In this document: positions 12,079-22,376 of the stretch, in pieces
Layout of the letters: every line of letters starts with the position of its first letter
Numbering within the stretch: the stretch's first letter is position 1
Origin: Chamaecyparis obtusa
Taxonomy: Eukaryota; Streptophyta; Pinopsida; Cupressales; Cupressaceae
NCBI GenBank assembly: GCA_027943335.1
Contig: BSBK01007858.1
Span: 497,501 to 561,500 of the forward strand
DNA: 64,000 nt
Direction of reading: 5' to 3'
Translations under genes and position numbers: made by a program
Notes under the pieces: model-generated
Databases searched by the model: none
What the model was told of the DNA's origin: nothing
The model's input: the letters and a program-made list of their open reading frames with translations, nothing else

Positions 12079-15000
12079 TGTAAATATTAGAGAAATTAAT
12101 ATAATACTCAAGATATATTATATATGTATATATATATATAATATCACAATTGTCATTATATTAATTACATATTAATGAATAGACATGTCTCATGAAGGGA
12201 CATGTCTCTTCTTGGCTCATTCTCAATATAAATGCAAGAGATTGTTGCATTTGGAAAACACATACAATGAGATAGTGCTATTACATTTGTAATGATCCTA
12301 AAACCTCAACATGGTATCAGAGCTAAGTTGCAAATGTAAGAGAGTAGTTTATTGATGGTAAATGTGTGACTGTCTCAGAAAATACAGTCTCGGTACGAGG
12401 ACCATAGATCACAAATGCACCGTTCAATTTTACTAAATTTCGGATATGTTTGTGAAAAACAAATTTAGAAGAATATCACTAAAGCGATTGGAAAGAAAGT
12501 GTCTGGTTCAAAAGTTATGACTGAATATGTACGGGTCTATGCAAAAAAATCTGTAAGAGTGAGGTTCCTTCTTTAAAAGCCTAACCGCTTGAAGGGAGAT
12601 CTGAACATATTGAAGGTGGTCATAGTGTATAGAACCTTTGGATATTCATGATAGGTCATGTGAAGAATTATGGTAATGTTCAAGAAGGGGCGACATCATT
12701 TTTGAATTTGCATGATATTTTCTATATGGGCTCACCTTACAAAATGAAATACTTGAAATTTATAAAAGATAAGTATTTCATGTTTCATTAATGCACATAA
12801 TTTTTGAGTTTGTAATTCATGCTATACTATTGGTTAGTAAAATATTGTATGCTTCTATCATTGGTATTTCTAGTCGAGATAGTTTAGTGAGCTATTTGTA
12901 ACCTCTCTTTGACATACCTTTAGGACAGAAGTACAAGATAATTGCATTCAAGGAAGAAAGAACTTGATGCTTGCAAACGAATTGATGATTGAGACTAGAT
13001 GCAAAGGGAGTCTGGCATTTCAAAAGAGGTCAAGAAGTTGATAAACTTGAGTTTGAGAGGGAGCAGATGGTTCAGTCAACTTGTGACAATCTTGATCATA
13101 TTGATTGAGAGGGAGTTCACCATTGAAGGTGAAACACTTCTGAGGTAAACTTGATATAATTGATTATTATACTAATGAATCATGAATGTTTTTAATGGGC
13201 CTGCCCCGTGTGTAAATCATGAGGAAGTGACGACTTCCAAATGATTATCACTTGTATTTGTAGAAGTTATTGGAAGGTGACAATCTTAGAATAACTTAAA
13301 TCATGATATACATTATTTATAATGTTGAAACAGATCATGATAAATTAATGCAAAAACTAAGTGTTAGATGTCATTAAGTTGACGGTCTATGAGTTGTTTG
13401 CATAAATATATCTTGTAAAGCAACAACTAAGTGTTAGATGTCATTAAATTGATGGTCTATAAGTTGCTTGTATAGATACATCTTTTAAAGCAACAACTAA
13501 GTGTTAGATGTCATTTAAATTGACAGTCTATAAGTTGTTTGCATAGATATATCTTGTAAATCAACAACTAAGTGTTAGATGTTATTGACGGTCTATGAGT
13601 TGTTTGTATAGATATATGATAGGTATTTGGTGAATATCATGTGTTGATATTATGTAGGCCAATACCTTATTGAGTACTTGGTGAATATCATATGTTGATA
13701 TTATGTAGGCCAATACTCAGAGTATTTGGTGAATGTCATGTGTTGACATTCTGATAGGCCAATACTCAAGAGTTTGTGGATATAATCACCGATGGAAGCA
13801 ATCCACATATTGAGACTATGTTTCTATTGACTACATCTTGAGGATGATGCCTTTATTTCTTACATCATATGATTGATGTTGTCAAGTGTCTTAAGTGTTG
13901 ACATTGGATTGATTTATCCTCCCTAGCTAAGAGGGAGTGTTGATGTTTTATAGCTTTAGTTGAATAAACATTGAGTCAATACTAGTATATATATATATTT
14001 TATGTAAATATTAGAGAAATTAATATAATACTCAAGATATATTATATATATATAATCATAATTGTCATTATATTAATTATATATTAATGAATAGACGTCT
14101 TATGAAGGGACATGTCTTTTCTTGGCTCATTCTCAATATAAATGCAAGAGATTGTTGCATTTGGAAAACACATACATTGAGATAGTGCTATTACATTTGC
14201 AATGATCCTAAAATCTTAACAAGGAGTTTGGCACCTAGTTTCTGAAACAAGGTATGAGGCCGGTTACAACCAAAGGAATTTCATGGTTAAACATGCTCAT
14301 ATCATAGAATTCTGATAATGGGTTGGAAATGTGACTCTCTGCTATGGTAGCCTAAAGTTTGCTAGTTCTGCTTGATACTCTTGTAATGAATATATGGCAT
14401 AAATTGATAGGAATATGATAGGAGATGGATAATAAGTATAAGAAAGAAATTTAGCAGGGGTTTCTGTCTGCTGCCTTCTGTTAAAAACAGTTATTTGGGT
14501 TTTTGTTTCAACCCACAAAAGCTGAAAGCAATGCACCTTTTTTTTGGCTAACTATAATACAAAGGATGTGGTCTCCAAGACTGTTTTTACCTATCATATT
14601 GTTTAACAAATTTAGCATATACAATATTAGATAATTTATGAACTTATTTATATTTTAAAATTGTGTACTGATTTCTTATTAAATTGGTAAATTGAAGTTC
14701 ATATTAGTTGAATTTAATCATGATTTTTTTTTCCTTTTTTTGCAAATTTTATCTTTGTTAAATTTGATCTGAATTTTATCTTTGCTGAACACAAATACAA
14801 ACTCAAACCTCGTTACATGGCTATTCAGAGCAAGTTTGATCCTGTTGACATGTCAACCAGTGTTTCCTGTCTTGTAATATATCATAAGTTCTCCATTTAT
14901 TGATTGATTGTTAGCATTTTTGGAATGTTTTCTCAATATATTCTTGTTTCAAGGAGTATAGGATTTTTTCTTATATTTTGAAGTGATTGTTTACAGTACT

Positions 15001-18000
15001 CTTGGAGTTAAAATTATAGGTCCAACTCTGAATTCTCATACTTCAGGCTGATGCAAAAATGGTTTCATGCAGGCACTTTTAAACCAGTGCAATAAGAGAG
15101 TGGTTCTTTTCAATAATAAAACTAAATCAACAACAAAGAAGACAAAGCAAACAGCTGAATTACTGAAGCTTATAGACATTATAATTGCTAAAAATGGAGG
15201 CCAGCCTTATTCAAATGAGCTGTTCCGTGAAGCCCAGGTACGTTTGATTTTTGCATGTAAAACATGGCGTGAATGAATATATAAGAACTCTTTGCCTACT
15301 TTTTTAATTTTTGCAGTCAAGGGCAGAGAAATTGTCTAGCCAAAAGGAGCATATTGATAAACTAAGGGGATACTCCAAAGAAGAGTTGCAATCTCTTGAG
15401 AGTCAGATGAAAGAGGCGTATGCAGAGCAGCTTAAGCAATTAACTGAAATGGTAATCTGTTTAACTCTATGCTTTGAAATATCTGCTATGAAGACATTCA
15501 TGTAGCCCTATGGTTCATGCCTAAGAGTATGAAATTTTTAATGAATATTGAAATGTTATTTACTTTGGGTCCAAGGGTTTGGTAATGGTTTTGTGTATAG
15601 GGAAATTTATGTTTCGTACATACTTTAGTTGAGTAATGTGTTAAATTCAGCACTGGCACAATTCTGGTCTTCACATATATATTTCTGTAATCTTTCATTA
15701 GCCTGGGGATACCGATGTGTAATTCAGTAATACGAGTTTTAGTCTATAACTGATTTATTTGTTATGTGTAGATTTTGCATTTTGATTAATTAATGGGGAT
15801 TCTATAAGGGGGTCACTTGGCCCTTATATGGGGATGTAATATGTAGATTTTTATCAGTATCTCACATATTCATGGAGTTGTCCCTATTGCAATAACTACA
15901 TGAAGGAAATGAGAATCGAATGTGAATTATAGAAAAGAAACATCGAACACACCCATTATGGTAAAATGGCAGTAAGTGGAGTTTTCTTTCAATTTACTAT
16001 CATAAAGAATGCAAGGTGGGAGGCTGACAAGATAATTGAGATAAACAAGAATCTATCTTCTTTGTTATGCATCCAATTCACCCTCTTCTGGGCAACTATT
16101 ATTACCACTGATGACAACTGATATTTGAGCAATAGATGACTGTTCCATAGTTTGCAAATTCTGCGAGTTTCCGAGTACTCTCTGTTTTTTTGCTACACAA
16201 GTTATTATAAGTTTAACTCTTGAATTCTTACAGACAGGAAAAACATGGGTAAAAATGTCCGACACAGGTAAAACACTGGTTAAAAATTAAAATGCATTTT
16301 ACACACGTTCTTTGTAATATGCCTAGGGTATTCTTATGCTGGTAAATTTATTTTAGACAAGGGTTCAATATTGAAACTTCGCAGCATCAGAAAATAATTA
16401 CCAAGAACATCAAATTCCAATCCACACGCTGTTTAATTAAGCAATTGCCAATTATCAACAGAAAACTCACTTCATTTTTTATGCAACACTTACCAAACAG
16501 CAATCGGCTGTGATTCTGGTGAATATTCCAACAAGTTAAAAGCTTACAGTTAATGTTGTAACAGCATTAACATTCTTTGGATCAGACTTTCCTTTAATTA
16601 CCCACCGACTCAGCTCCTTCCCCAAGTGGCCTTCAAATCTGATCTGAAAGGAGATGATTCTGCTGGAAACATTTGAAGCCTTAACGTGAGGGTATGAATT
16701 GAGATTTGGCCACCTCAGCCAGATTGCCCTGATTTTGCCCAGATCAAAAGGTCTAATGAGGCTGTGGCACACTAATTTATGCTGTTGTTGGTGAACTGAA
16801 GTTCCTTTATGTGTATGCAATTACCTCGACCTTTTCTGATGATCCTTTTCTGGGTGGCTAATGTTTCAGGCTGTTAGTTGTGATGCATACCTGGATCAAT
16901 TTGATGCTCCAACCACAGATCGCTGTTTGACATCCCCAACAGTATTATTAAGATGCCAATGTGATGTAGTAAGATGATCGCTCTGCTCCAGCTTATGGTG
17001 TGTTTGCCCTCCTAGTGTCTCCAGTGCTGTCCTCAGTGTGGTGTCGACCCAGATCTGCACTGTAAGAAATGGCTAAAACTCAGAAATTCTGCATGGGGAG
17101 TTGAGGAAATAATGGTAATGTGTTAGGTTTTTGTCTAACCTTCCTTCACTCGCTATGGTTTCTTCCATCAAGTCCCTGAAACCAGAAAATTGCCAATCCT
17201 CTCTTTGCTTTCAATAATCTTCAAACCACCTTATATATCACCGAGCAAGGAAACATGTGGACCAAAGGAGAGTGCCAAAATTTGGGTGCCTAGCAGATTC
17301 AAAATTTTAAAATTGTCTTATTAAATATGAATATTAATTAGAATAGAAAAACAAGAATATCATTGAGAAACACCTTTGTTTAGGTCGGCTAGGGCTGACT
17401 CACCTGGGATGGGTCATGGCATTCTTCTTGCTATAAAACCAAACATTTTCTCTTTTCAGATGTCAATTTTTAAGTTAATACATTTTGTAATTGGATTTTG
17501 TGAAAAAAAACCAAAACTGTTTTTTTTAAAGAAATTTCAATTTTTAATACTTTCTAAGTTGCCAATTTTTCCCAAGTATTTGCCTCGTCAATTTTTTTTG
17601 GCTGGCTGAGCACTCGCCAAGTCAGAGTCTGCAAACTATGGACTGCTCAACTCACCTCAGAGACTTCTAACAAACTTTGTTGTAAAATTTATGTAGAAAT
17701 CTTCAAACAGTGCATTAACTCAATGGCCAGAATATGCCAATCGAGGCAGACTTGATCAGAGGGTCTAGCTTGTTTCTATATTATATGAGCCAGGTTTGTT
17801 TTTATGATCGAACTCATTAACAGTGTTTTGGTATTGAGTTTGGTCATGGCTATATTCATTGTGTATTGTTCTTGCACCAGGATTAGTCATGATTGCGAAT
17901 TCATTATGCATGATGAATAACTTTTTGTCTGGTTTGAACCCAAAGATAGGAGACAGCCTATCTGGGCCTTAAATTATTTCAAGTTCCTTTCCAGCCTTCT

Positions 18001-20798
18001 TCCACATGTTCAAGAAGCAAATTGGTTTGGCCAATTCCAAGACAATGATAGATCCATGAATTCTAATCTTTCTGAGATAGTCACTTGGAGGTTGACATGT
18101 CATAAATATGAGATGAGAATGCCATTTAAAAAAATAGTATGGACTTACTCAAAGGACAGCAAAATACTCAAAGCAAATTCATATATATATATATATAAAG
18201 CTACTGCCATGGATTGTCCTTCCTTTTCCATTTCAGTCAATTGATTATACTTCTATGCATATAGGTGTCTCAAGACTTCTTAATCATTTTGCTTCTTGCT
18301 ATGATTACATTGGGATATGACAAGAAAAGTTTATGCAACAAAACTCCCATTAAATCTTATGCAAAAATTAGAAAATTACTGAAACTACCAGTTTGGTTTT
18401 GGGTATAGGGGTTTGGGTACACAGATGGCAATTTCTTTTTTTTGGGTTGGGTTTGTTTTGAGTTAAACCATACCGAAAAAACATATAAAAATTATAAACA
18501 TGCATTTTTGTGGCCTAGATGTTGGGAAAAGGTGTGTTGTTCACCTTGCATAATGCTTGTAATGTACAATTAGTATTTATTTGTGTTGCAGCTAGGAAAT
18601 CTAGGGATGCGTAGATCACATTGGTTAGACATTTTCAGAGACACTTTGTATGTTGTATGTAACATTGAGATAAATCTAAGTTGCCGGTTTTTGTTTGAAT
18701 CTTGGTGGAGGTTCACGGATTTGGTTTGTGGATTTAGCAAATTCTTTTTGGGGTTTGGTTCATTCGTACAAAAAACATTAAAATCATTATGTATAACCTT
18801 TTGATACAAATAGGAACACCATCATTCTTTTCAATTAAAATTAACAATTTAGAAATACATAAATCTTTTTGCCATAATGATGGCTCAAAATTGGATATTA
18901 TAAAATAAAAATTGAAAGCGCCATGGCTTCCTAGTTCCTACAATGGAGCCATTTACTACCACCTAATGGGGCATGGCAAGAAGCCAATCAAACAATATAA
19001 AAGAGGGAAAATACATTTGATAGTTTGCCAAAAGTAGAGTAGGTTGAGAGGAGAGTTTTTGTACACTGGTTGAATTCAAGAAATCCCCTTCCCATGTAGT
19101 CTAAACCAATCAATCTTTACACACTAGTTTCATTTACATTTCTTTGGGGAGGAAGGGAGGTCGGTTTTTTTTCCCACTTTGTTTTCATTTTTCTATTTTT
19201 ATTTCTCAATAAATATCATTTAGAAATTAGCTTTACAATGCTTTTTCTCTTGTTCTCATTTCCAGATATAATAAATAATTGAATTTAAATTTTCCAGGCA
19301 CTGAACTGTTTTTCAATTGCAATTAAATAAATTAAAATAATCTGGATATAAGTTCTAATACAATTAACCAGCAATTCCCCTTTTCAATGCCAATTTCCAG
19401 ATTTCCCAGATGTAGCAAATATCATTAAAGCTTAATGATTGTATCCTTTGAATCATGGTAACTGAGAGATGCGGCTCCTATCCGCTGAGATGTGTCTTGG
19501 AGACCAGAGACATCCCTGGAAACTTCTTGACACATAGGGTTCTCCTGGCTTCCATCTCCGAAGTCTCCTGACCAGAAATTGATGTCTCTTGCCAGAAAAC
19601 TTAGGGCATAAGGTGTTATAGAAAATCTGATTCCTATCCTCTATGATAACCGTTGCAAAATTGTTATTTATTATCTGTTAGTAATGATAATGATACCCAC
19701 TATAGTCTTCTGATCAATCTGCTCAATTGCCTCTCTGGAAAGACTTATCAACGATGTACAATTATTCATGTTTCTTGTAGTGCCATGATTTATAGAGGTC
19801 ACCAAAATGGTAATAAGAGATCTTTGCGTAACATCAGTTCAACTGTTGGAAATAATGGAAGCCATTGAGTATCTCCAACGTTCTCAAATATCTTGTAGGG
19901 ACACATTCATGTAAACCTTCTCCATTCTTAGAAAAACAGTACAAAATTTCTCATAAGTAGGCATCTCATATCCTTTATCTGCCCATATATTATTTTAGAA
20001 CTGAATGAACTTTTGCAACCTATTGATTTCATTTTCTAGGGTTCTATTATCCTCGTACATTAAAGCTTGTGACATGGATCGATTCTTACATGAGTAATTG
20101 AGTGACTTTCTCAGCCATTGTCTTCATTTGTTATATATGTAGAAGCTTTTTCTTGCACGTATCAGTGGCAGTTGCATTCAAATATCCTTGATTATATATG
20201 ACCATATAGCAATTTCTTCTTTATTTTTCTCTACTTTTGGTTTTTATATCCTGATGATGGATCATAGAGTTTGATCTGAAATGTTGATAAAATATTTTAT
20301 GCAGTCAAATCAAGAAACATTTCATGCTAAGTAGTAGTATGATTAGTGAACTGAGGAAACCAAATATCTGCTGTTTTTTGGCAAGTTTCCTTGAACGTAT
20401 GGAGATGATAAAACGGAGAAGCTTAAAACACTCTAGAATAATCAGCACAAGTATTTTGCAATCACAATATTCTAGGGGCCATAGTTGACCTCAATTCTTT
20501 GGATGAGATTTTGAAGATTTAAACTTGCATATCTCTTAGACTCAATGAAGATTTTTCCCTCACCATATTGCCATTACATGCTTTTAATCAGGTTGAAGAG
20601 AAGATGCGGATAGCTACAGATAAATTGGAGCAGCGGCTGATTTCTGAGCAGTCTGCGCGGAAACAAGCTGAAGAAGTAGCTCGATTAGCACAAGAGAGAT
20701 CAGATGAACAAATCCGCAAGCTTCAAGAGAAATTAGAGAAGGCCCATGAAGAGACTGAAAATCTCAAGAAACAAATGAGCAAGTGTGTGATCTTGTAG
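1576..20798 (+). CDS. AIG1/IAN-type (GIMAP-like) GTPase, 3' four exons, 5' end off window
   Basis: Exons are 1576-1850, 15073-15237, 15317-15451 and 20592-20798 (stop TAG 20796-20798). All junctions obey GT-AG: donors CAG/GT at 1851 and 15238, ATG/GT at 15452; acceptors end at 1575, 15072, 15316 and 20591. Exon one starts in phase 1, completing the Gly of the family's DTPG (G3) motif, and continues with LFD, GKEIVKCIDLA, GVHGVLLVLSVRSRFS and the G4-like block VVFTGGDELEE. Exon two has CNKRVVLFNNKTK (G5 region) and NGGQPYSNELF. Exons three and four are a charged coiled coil ending in CVIL, a CaaX-like motif with Leu that would favour geranylgeranylation. About 259 codons are visible; the family is usually 300-360 aa, so roughly 80 N-terminal residues with the P-loop are missing from the window. 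Plant AIG1/IAN proteins are GTP-binding proteins, often membrane-associated and linked to defence or stress. Introns are 13,222, 79 and 5,140 bp. The reading frame is intact across all exons, so a living gene is likely. Confidence 0.86.
1851..2754 (+). other. Start of the 13.2-kb AIG1 intron, with (CT)n tract
   Basis: No coding similarity is seen. A clean CT microsatellite runs from about 2232 to 2261. The rest is AT-rich intronic sequence up to the LINE remnant. Confidence 0.6.
2755..4230 (+). pseudogene. L1-type LINE remnant: RT C-terminus, zf-RVT region and RNase H
   Basis: The plus strand shows the end of a plant L1 ORF2 in broken frames. At 2774-3040 the translation contains LPKSI, IKWKFLWQDT and a GDFNILDLGNF block, matching the family pattern LPKS..FLW..GGLGI.DL that follows the RT. 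Around 3060-3300 pieces such as GGLPRIVTGSLYLQL and KVTWQIGND resemble the zinc-binding tail region. At 3745-4210 an RNase H-like domain follows: a GWITLNFNQS-like start, then LLLELLTRNNMIGNDSKIIF and a short LPSEVRCCLESD tail at 4158-4200. Stops and frameshifts are frequent, so it is inactive. It lies in sense orientation inside the large AIG1 intron. The endonuclease and the catalytic RT core are missing. Confidence 0.68.
4231..5038. other. Intronic sequence without recognised feature
   Basis: No domain is recognised. Overlapping open frames on both strands at 4243-4730 have no family resemblance and look like chance. Confidence 0.5.
5039..5414. mobile_element. Second hAT-like MITE with internal (AC)n
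   Basis: A 376-bp block is flanked by the identical 7-mer ATTATAA (5032-5038 and 5415-5421). Ends are loosely inverted: CCCTAGTTACCAGATTTG on the left, against CTAAGTTGCTGATTCGG read from the right end. Both subterminal zones contain degenerate CGAATC/GGATTC/CCGGATTTG motifs on both strands, the same architecture as the element at 534-1339. A (TA)n(AC)n microsatellite sits in the middle (about 5278-5317). No coding capacity. Confidence 0.5.
5415..10390. other. Intronic stretch, mostly featureless
   Basis: This 5-kb part of the AIG1 intron has no recognised gene. On the minus strand at about 6294-6124, 57 codons are open, with an amphipathic acidic segment (VDDDHLVLLDCLEVVKEQ); I cannot assign it. 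At about 9045-9110 a GC-rich, self-complementary patch starts with CAGTGTTCC, which resembles one end of a hAT-like element, but no partner end was found. Around 7770-7990 the minus strand has a CTGTTTAGGGTTTTTC stretch reminiscent of plant 5' UTRs. Short AT and GT repeats occur near 8285-8312. Confidence 0.4.
10396..10590. repeat. Degenerate tandem repeat of an AGAAG(A/G)GTGAATTAG(G/A)GCAG motif
   Basis: The phrases CCCTAGAAG, GAGTGAATTAGAGCAG and GCAGAATTGTGT recur at least four times with spacing of about 30 and 60 bases. The array sits in the AIG1 intron upstream of an RNase H remnant and could be part of the same old retroelement. No product is predicted. Confidence 0.6.
10938..11310 (+). 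pseudogene. RNase H domain remnant of a LINE
   Basis: The plus strand reads GGYIIRNEEDKLIGAAHKRL, then a stop where family members have Glu, then IEIEGDSMIIANAVN and KLPNWKVI. This is the plant-type RNase H pattern (GGxxRN...GAA..L..G.N..AE..A...GL, then EGDS..I). The strings agree with the domain at the end of plant L1 ORF2. Frames are broken further downstream by stops. The RT is not detectable, so only a 3' fragment has survived. It is separate from the LINE remnant at 2755-4230. Confidence 0.62.
11311..11962. other. Intronic sequence between LINE fragment and LTR element
   Basis: I see no recognisable coding or structural feature; the open frames on the minus strand at 11696-11993 overlap each other and have no family signature. 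Confidence 0.45.
11968..12311 (+). repeat. Left LTR of the non-autonomous element
   Basis: 344 bp, TG...CA. It is longer than its partner because an AT microsatellite has expanded inside it (about 12024-12076). Otherwise it matches the right LTR closely, for example in GAATAGAC and the shared end CACATACA(A/T)TGAGATAGTGC. Confidence 0.9.
12312..12323 (+). other. Primer binding site (initiator tRNA-Met type)
   Basis: TGGTATCAGAGC is the usual plant Copia primer binding site and lies immediately after the CA end of the left LTR. Confidence 0.9.
13351..13617. repeat. Four-copy 70-bp tandem repeat inside the LTR element
   Basis: Units start at 13351, 13421, 13491 and 13562, each opening with CAA(A/C)AACTAAGTGTTAGATG and including GGTCTAT(G/A)AGTTG(T/C)TTG. 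The last copy is shortened. Divergence between units is modest. Confidence 0.85.
13622..13770. repeat. Three-copy 50-bp tandem repeat with internal palindrome
   Basis: Units start near 13622, 13671 and 13720 with (T/C)TTGGTGAAT and end in GGCCAATAC. Each contains a short inverted repeat (AATATCA...TGATATT) that could fold as a hairpin. Confidence 0.8.
13938..14221 (+). repeat. Right LTR of the non-autonomous element
   Basis: 284 bp, starting TGTTGATG and ending TTAACA. It lacks the long AT expansion of the left copy and has several transitions relative to it, so the insertion is not recent. Confidence 0.9.
14227..15072 (+). other. 3' end of the large AIG1 intron
   Basis: AT-rich, with pyrimidine-rich tracts and an acceptor (TTTCATGCAG) at 15063-15072. 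Nothing else is recognised. Confidence 0.6.
15452..20591 (+). other. Last AIG1 intron (5.1 kb) without recognised insertion
   Basis: Runs from GTAATCTG to the acceptor TTTAATCAG at 20583-20591. Several GGTTTGGGT-like motifs occur around 18390-18770 in a patch that could be another degenerate element, but I found no matching ends or duplication. No domain is recognised in any of the short open frames. Confidence 0.5.
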
Positions 20799-22345
20799 GA
20801 GAAACTGGAAATGATTTTGTTTCCAAAACATATTATATAAAGGCAGATAAGTGTTCCAGTTGTCTAGAGCTTCTGTTTATTTAATTTTTAATTAATCACA
20901 TTATGACATTTTGTTGACCTGCAATCCTAGAAATTATGTTACTAGACTTAAAATATGCGTGAATCAAATACCAGTCCATGTACATATTTCAGTTTAATGT
21001 ATGATATTAGAAGGGTTAAGTGTGTTTAAGCTGGAGATGCCTAGAATGTCTTTATTCTGGGCATTTTTGCCACGTCAATAATCTTGACTATCTCTCTAAA
21101 TTATAGATACCTAGCATGACAGCTTCTATGATATTGTGATGCCAATAATCTTGACTGTTTCAGTGTTTCTCTAAATTATACATGCCTGGCATGACAGTTT
21201 CTATAATGAAGCTATTGTTTCATTGGTTCGCTGTTCCATGTGCAATTGTATCACTTCTTATTTCATCTTTTTTCATTTCAGGATCTATCTGAGATGTTAC
21301 AAATCATTTTTTTGTTAAATATAACTGCTCGTGAACTTGAAAAAAAAATAGTTGTTTTGTTAAGCTTGATTCATGACAAAAGTTCGAATTACAAATTGGC
21401 AACTATATGACTGCATCTGCCAACATTTCATGCATGGATTTGATATGATTCGCTGCTGTTGTCTTGTTGCTTCAGGTTGAGGTGGCGTTCAGAGAAAACT
21501 TATGTCAGTTCTTTTATGTTTGAAAATAGTTGTGCTTTTCCTTATTGTGGCAGTCTTCCAAAGTACTGTGATTTGAGAAGTTGGGAATCAAAATTTGATT
21601 GAATATAAATTCCTCTTGTTAAACTCAAAAATCTACAGGTTATTTTATAAGTTAAGTCGTGCTCATAATGAATGTTTGAATTACAATATAATGGCCTACA
21701 GATTGTATCAGGTGCCATCACATGATTGGTATTTTTATGAACAGCTGTTGTTATCTTGTTATCATCATGGCAGTCTTTCTTAGTGTGCAAAGTTTTGCCA
21801 AAAAGGAGGAACCAAGGAGGCAAAGTTATGAACCAGAGAGTTATAATGTCCCCTATTGGGTCCTTACTCAATTTGCCCTAGAATTCCCAAATAAGGTATG
21901 GATGATGTTGGAAAATGTGATTGTCAACTTAATTCCCTGATTTAGAGTGTGCAACTAGGTTAGTTTTAAAAGATTAATAAACATATAATTCAACAATGTT
22001 ACAAATAGATTTGTAATTCACTATTCAGAGGCTACATGAGGGATTCCTTTAAAGCTCTACCCAAACAACCCATCGTCATTATGGAGCACCAGTTGGGAGA
22101 TCATACAAGGCACCTTGAGCTGTTCCACTCAGCCCAGGAGCATGGAAAGACGACCACCATCCAGCCTCCCAGACCCACTTGGGGTGTCTCTCCCAGAATG
22201 GTTTCCTTGCTACTTGCATTCCTTGTATGTAGGATATCTCCCCTCCATAATGGGACAGCATATTGGTTGTAGGTTTGTAAGGAATCATCTTCATCATTAC
22301 ACAATGCACTATCCTACATCCCAAAATATCAGATTTTTATTATTA

Positions 22346-22376
<31 letters not shown>

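Larger units (their letters stand above)
11963..14226 (+). mobile_element. Complete non-autonomous Copia-type LTR retrotransposon with TSD
   Basis: The element runs 11968-14221 (2254 bp) between perfect 5-bp target duplications AGGAG (11963-11967, 14222-14226). LTRs begin TGTTGATG and end in AACA. The primer binding site TGGTATCAGAGC (12312-12323), complementary to initiator tRNA-Met as in Ty1/Copia, directly follows the left LTR. A purine-rich tract (AAGAGGGAG, 13929-13937) precedes the right LTR. The 1.6-kb interior has no recognisable gag or pol and carries two tandem arrays. This fits a TRIM/LARD-like element mobilised in trans by a Copia relative. It inserted in sense orientation in the AIG1 intron. 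Confidence 0.9.

Noticed and set aside
13351..13770. Repeat-spacer array resembling CRISPR
   Set aside because: Units are directly adjacent 70- and 50-bp tandem repeats within an LTR element of a plant genome, without unique spacers.
18390..18790. GGTTTGGGT-rich patch as a telomere-like or MITE sequence
   Set aside because: The motif is not the TTTAGGG repeat in tandem and no element ends were found.
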